From contig NZ_JAHKQE010000014.1 in NCBI RefSeq assembly GCF_018860855.1, positions 168,966-232,965 on the forward strand: a stretch of DNA of 64,000 nucleotides. Direction: 5' to 3'. Source of the stretch: Amphritea atlantica (GTDB taxonomy: Bacteria; Pseudomonadota; Gammaproteobacteria; Pseudomonadales; Balneatricaceae). Numbering within the stretch: position 1 is the first letter of the stretch; the number at the start of each line of letters is the position of its first letter. The translations under genes were made by a program, and so were the position numbers. Below the pieces are notes generated by a model, which ran no database searches, was not told the DNA's origin, and worked only from the letters and a program-made list of their open reading frames with translations. Positions 63,645 through 64,000 of the stretch are shown one piece after another.

Positions 63645-63800
63645 GTAGGCTCCGTCTAGGGGCGATGGGTTTGAAGCTCTATTGTCTCGAATGCGTCACA
63701 TGCTCTTGATCGTTAAGCCGCGTCTACTAACAGTCACGTAGCAAACTGTTGTTAAACGTTTAATTTTTCTTCAAATTGACACTTTTCCCTTCTTCTCCTG

Positions 63801-63828
63801 TTGACTCTATATCTGTCCAGTGTAGAAT
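63801..63828 (+). promoter_or_regulatory. Probable rRNA operon promoter
   Basis: TTGACT (63801-63806), a 16-bp spacer and TAGAAT (63823-63828) are followed by a GCCTC-rich discriminator, with an AT-rich stretch upstream like an UP element. This is the build of growth-rate and stringently controlled rRNA promoters. The rest to base 64000 has no ORF and looks like an rRNA leader. The 16S gene itself is not in the window. Confidence 0.6.
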
Positions 63829-64000
63829 GCCTCTCCTCGCTTGAGACAGCCACCGGAAACGGTCGCTGAAACAGGTTGAGCTGTTCGATTAACCCATTGA
63901 AAGCACGGCGTTTAACGCAGGCTTTTAACAGCGAAAAATTGAACAGGAAGTCGCCGACTTCATTTGAGAATTTGCTAAAAATTCTTAAATAAAATGGTTG
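63829..64000 (+). other. Probable rRNA leader region at right edge
   Basis: No gene is visible. The AT-rich end (AAAATTCTTAAATAAAATGG) is compatible with an antitermination or second-promoter region ahead of 16S rRNA, but the window stops before it can be confirmed. Confidence 0.4.

Overview
The window is chromosomal DNA from a marine-type gammaproteobacterium, most likely an Oceanospirillaceae-like lineage (inferred from gene order and protein content, not a database search). Gene order mixes Pseudomonas blocks (ubiG-mupP-yciK; gyrA-serC-pheA-hisC-tyrA/aroA-cmk-rpsA-ihfB-lapAB-pyrF; coaBC-algC-argB) with enterobacterial ones (rnm-yciO-rluB-yciK; yibN-grxC-secB; gpmI-envC-ctpA-yibQ; coaBC-radC-rpmB-rpmG-mutM; slmA). 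It is almost entirely core genome. I see no prophage, insertion sequence, CRISPR array or tRNA gene. No coding frame looks broken; folD is cut by the left edge.

Layout: 1-8.7 kb holds a folD fragment, an XRE-cupin regulator, an OmpA-family protein, yciI/yciB, rnm-yciO, an H-NS gene, rluB, and the leftward operon ubiG-mupP-yciK. 8.9-22.7 kb is a rightward run: gyrA, then aromatic amino acid and serine synthesis (serC, pheA, hisC, a tyrA-aroA fusion), cmk, rpsA, ihfB, lapAB, pyrF and comEA. 22.8-27 kb is leftward: typA, pip, dtd and an AEC transporter. 27-31.7 kb is the nitrogen regulon glnA-glnL-glnG, with a sigma-54 promoter and NtrC sites placed much as in E. coli. 31.7-38.7 kb has trmL, secB, grxC, yibN, and gpmI-envC-ctpA-yibQ (the EnvC amidase-activation cluster). 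38.9-39.65 kb is a five-copy tandem array of about 148-bp units, each carrying a REP-like palindrome.

39.7-44.6 kb is leftward: coaBC, algC, argB, slmA and a TauE/SafE permease, with the usual dut gene missing. 44.8-51.9 kb is rightward: radC, rpmB, rpmG, mutM, an alpha/beta hydrolase, an SBP-GGDEF-EAL c-di-GMP protein, a PAP2 phosphatase and an MJ1255/VC2487-type glycosyltransferase. 51.9-53.2 kb has no convincing protein gene on the minus strand, but that strand shows two tandem small RNAs packed with GGA motifs in hairpin loops. Each ends in an intrinsic terminator and follows an 18-bp palindrome. They look like a twin CsrB/RsmZ-type CsrA-sequestering pair and are the most interesting feature here. 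On the plus strand the same gap carries the TPP riboswitch of thiC and an unusually long (about 500 nt) leader.

55-64 kb holds a nucleoside 2-deoxyribosyltransferase, DUF5062, a metallo-beta-lactamase-fold hydrolase, DUF502, zapE, a lipoate-ligase-family protein, pfkA (with a perfect 24-bp palindrome upstream), aceK and an orphan TAXI binding protein. The window ends in what looks like the promoter and leader of an rRNA operon whose genes lie beyond the right edge.
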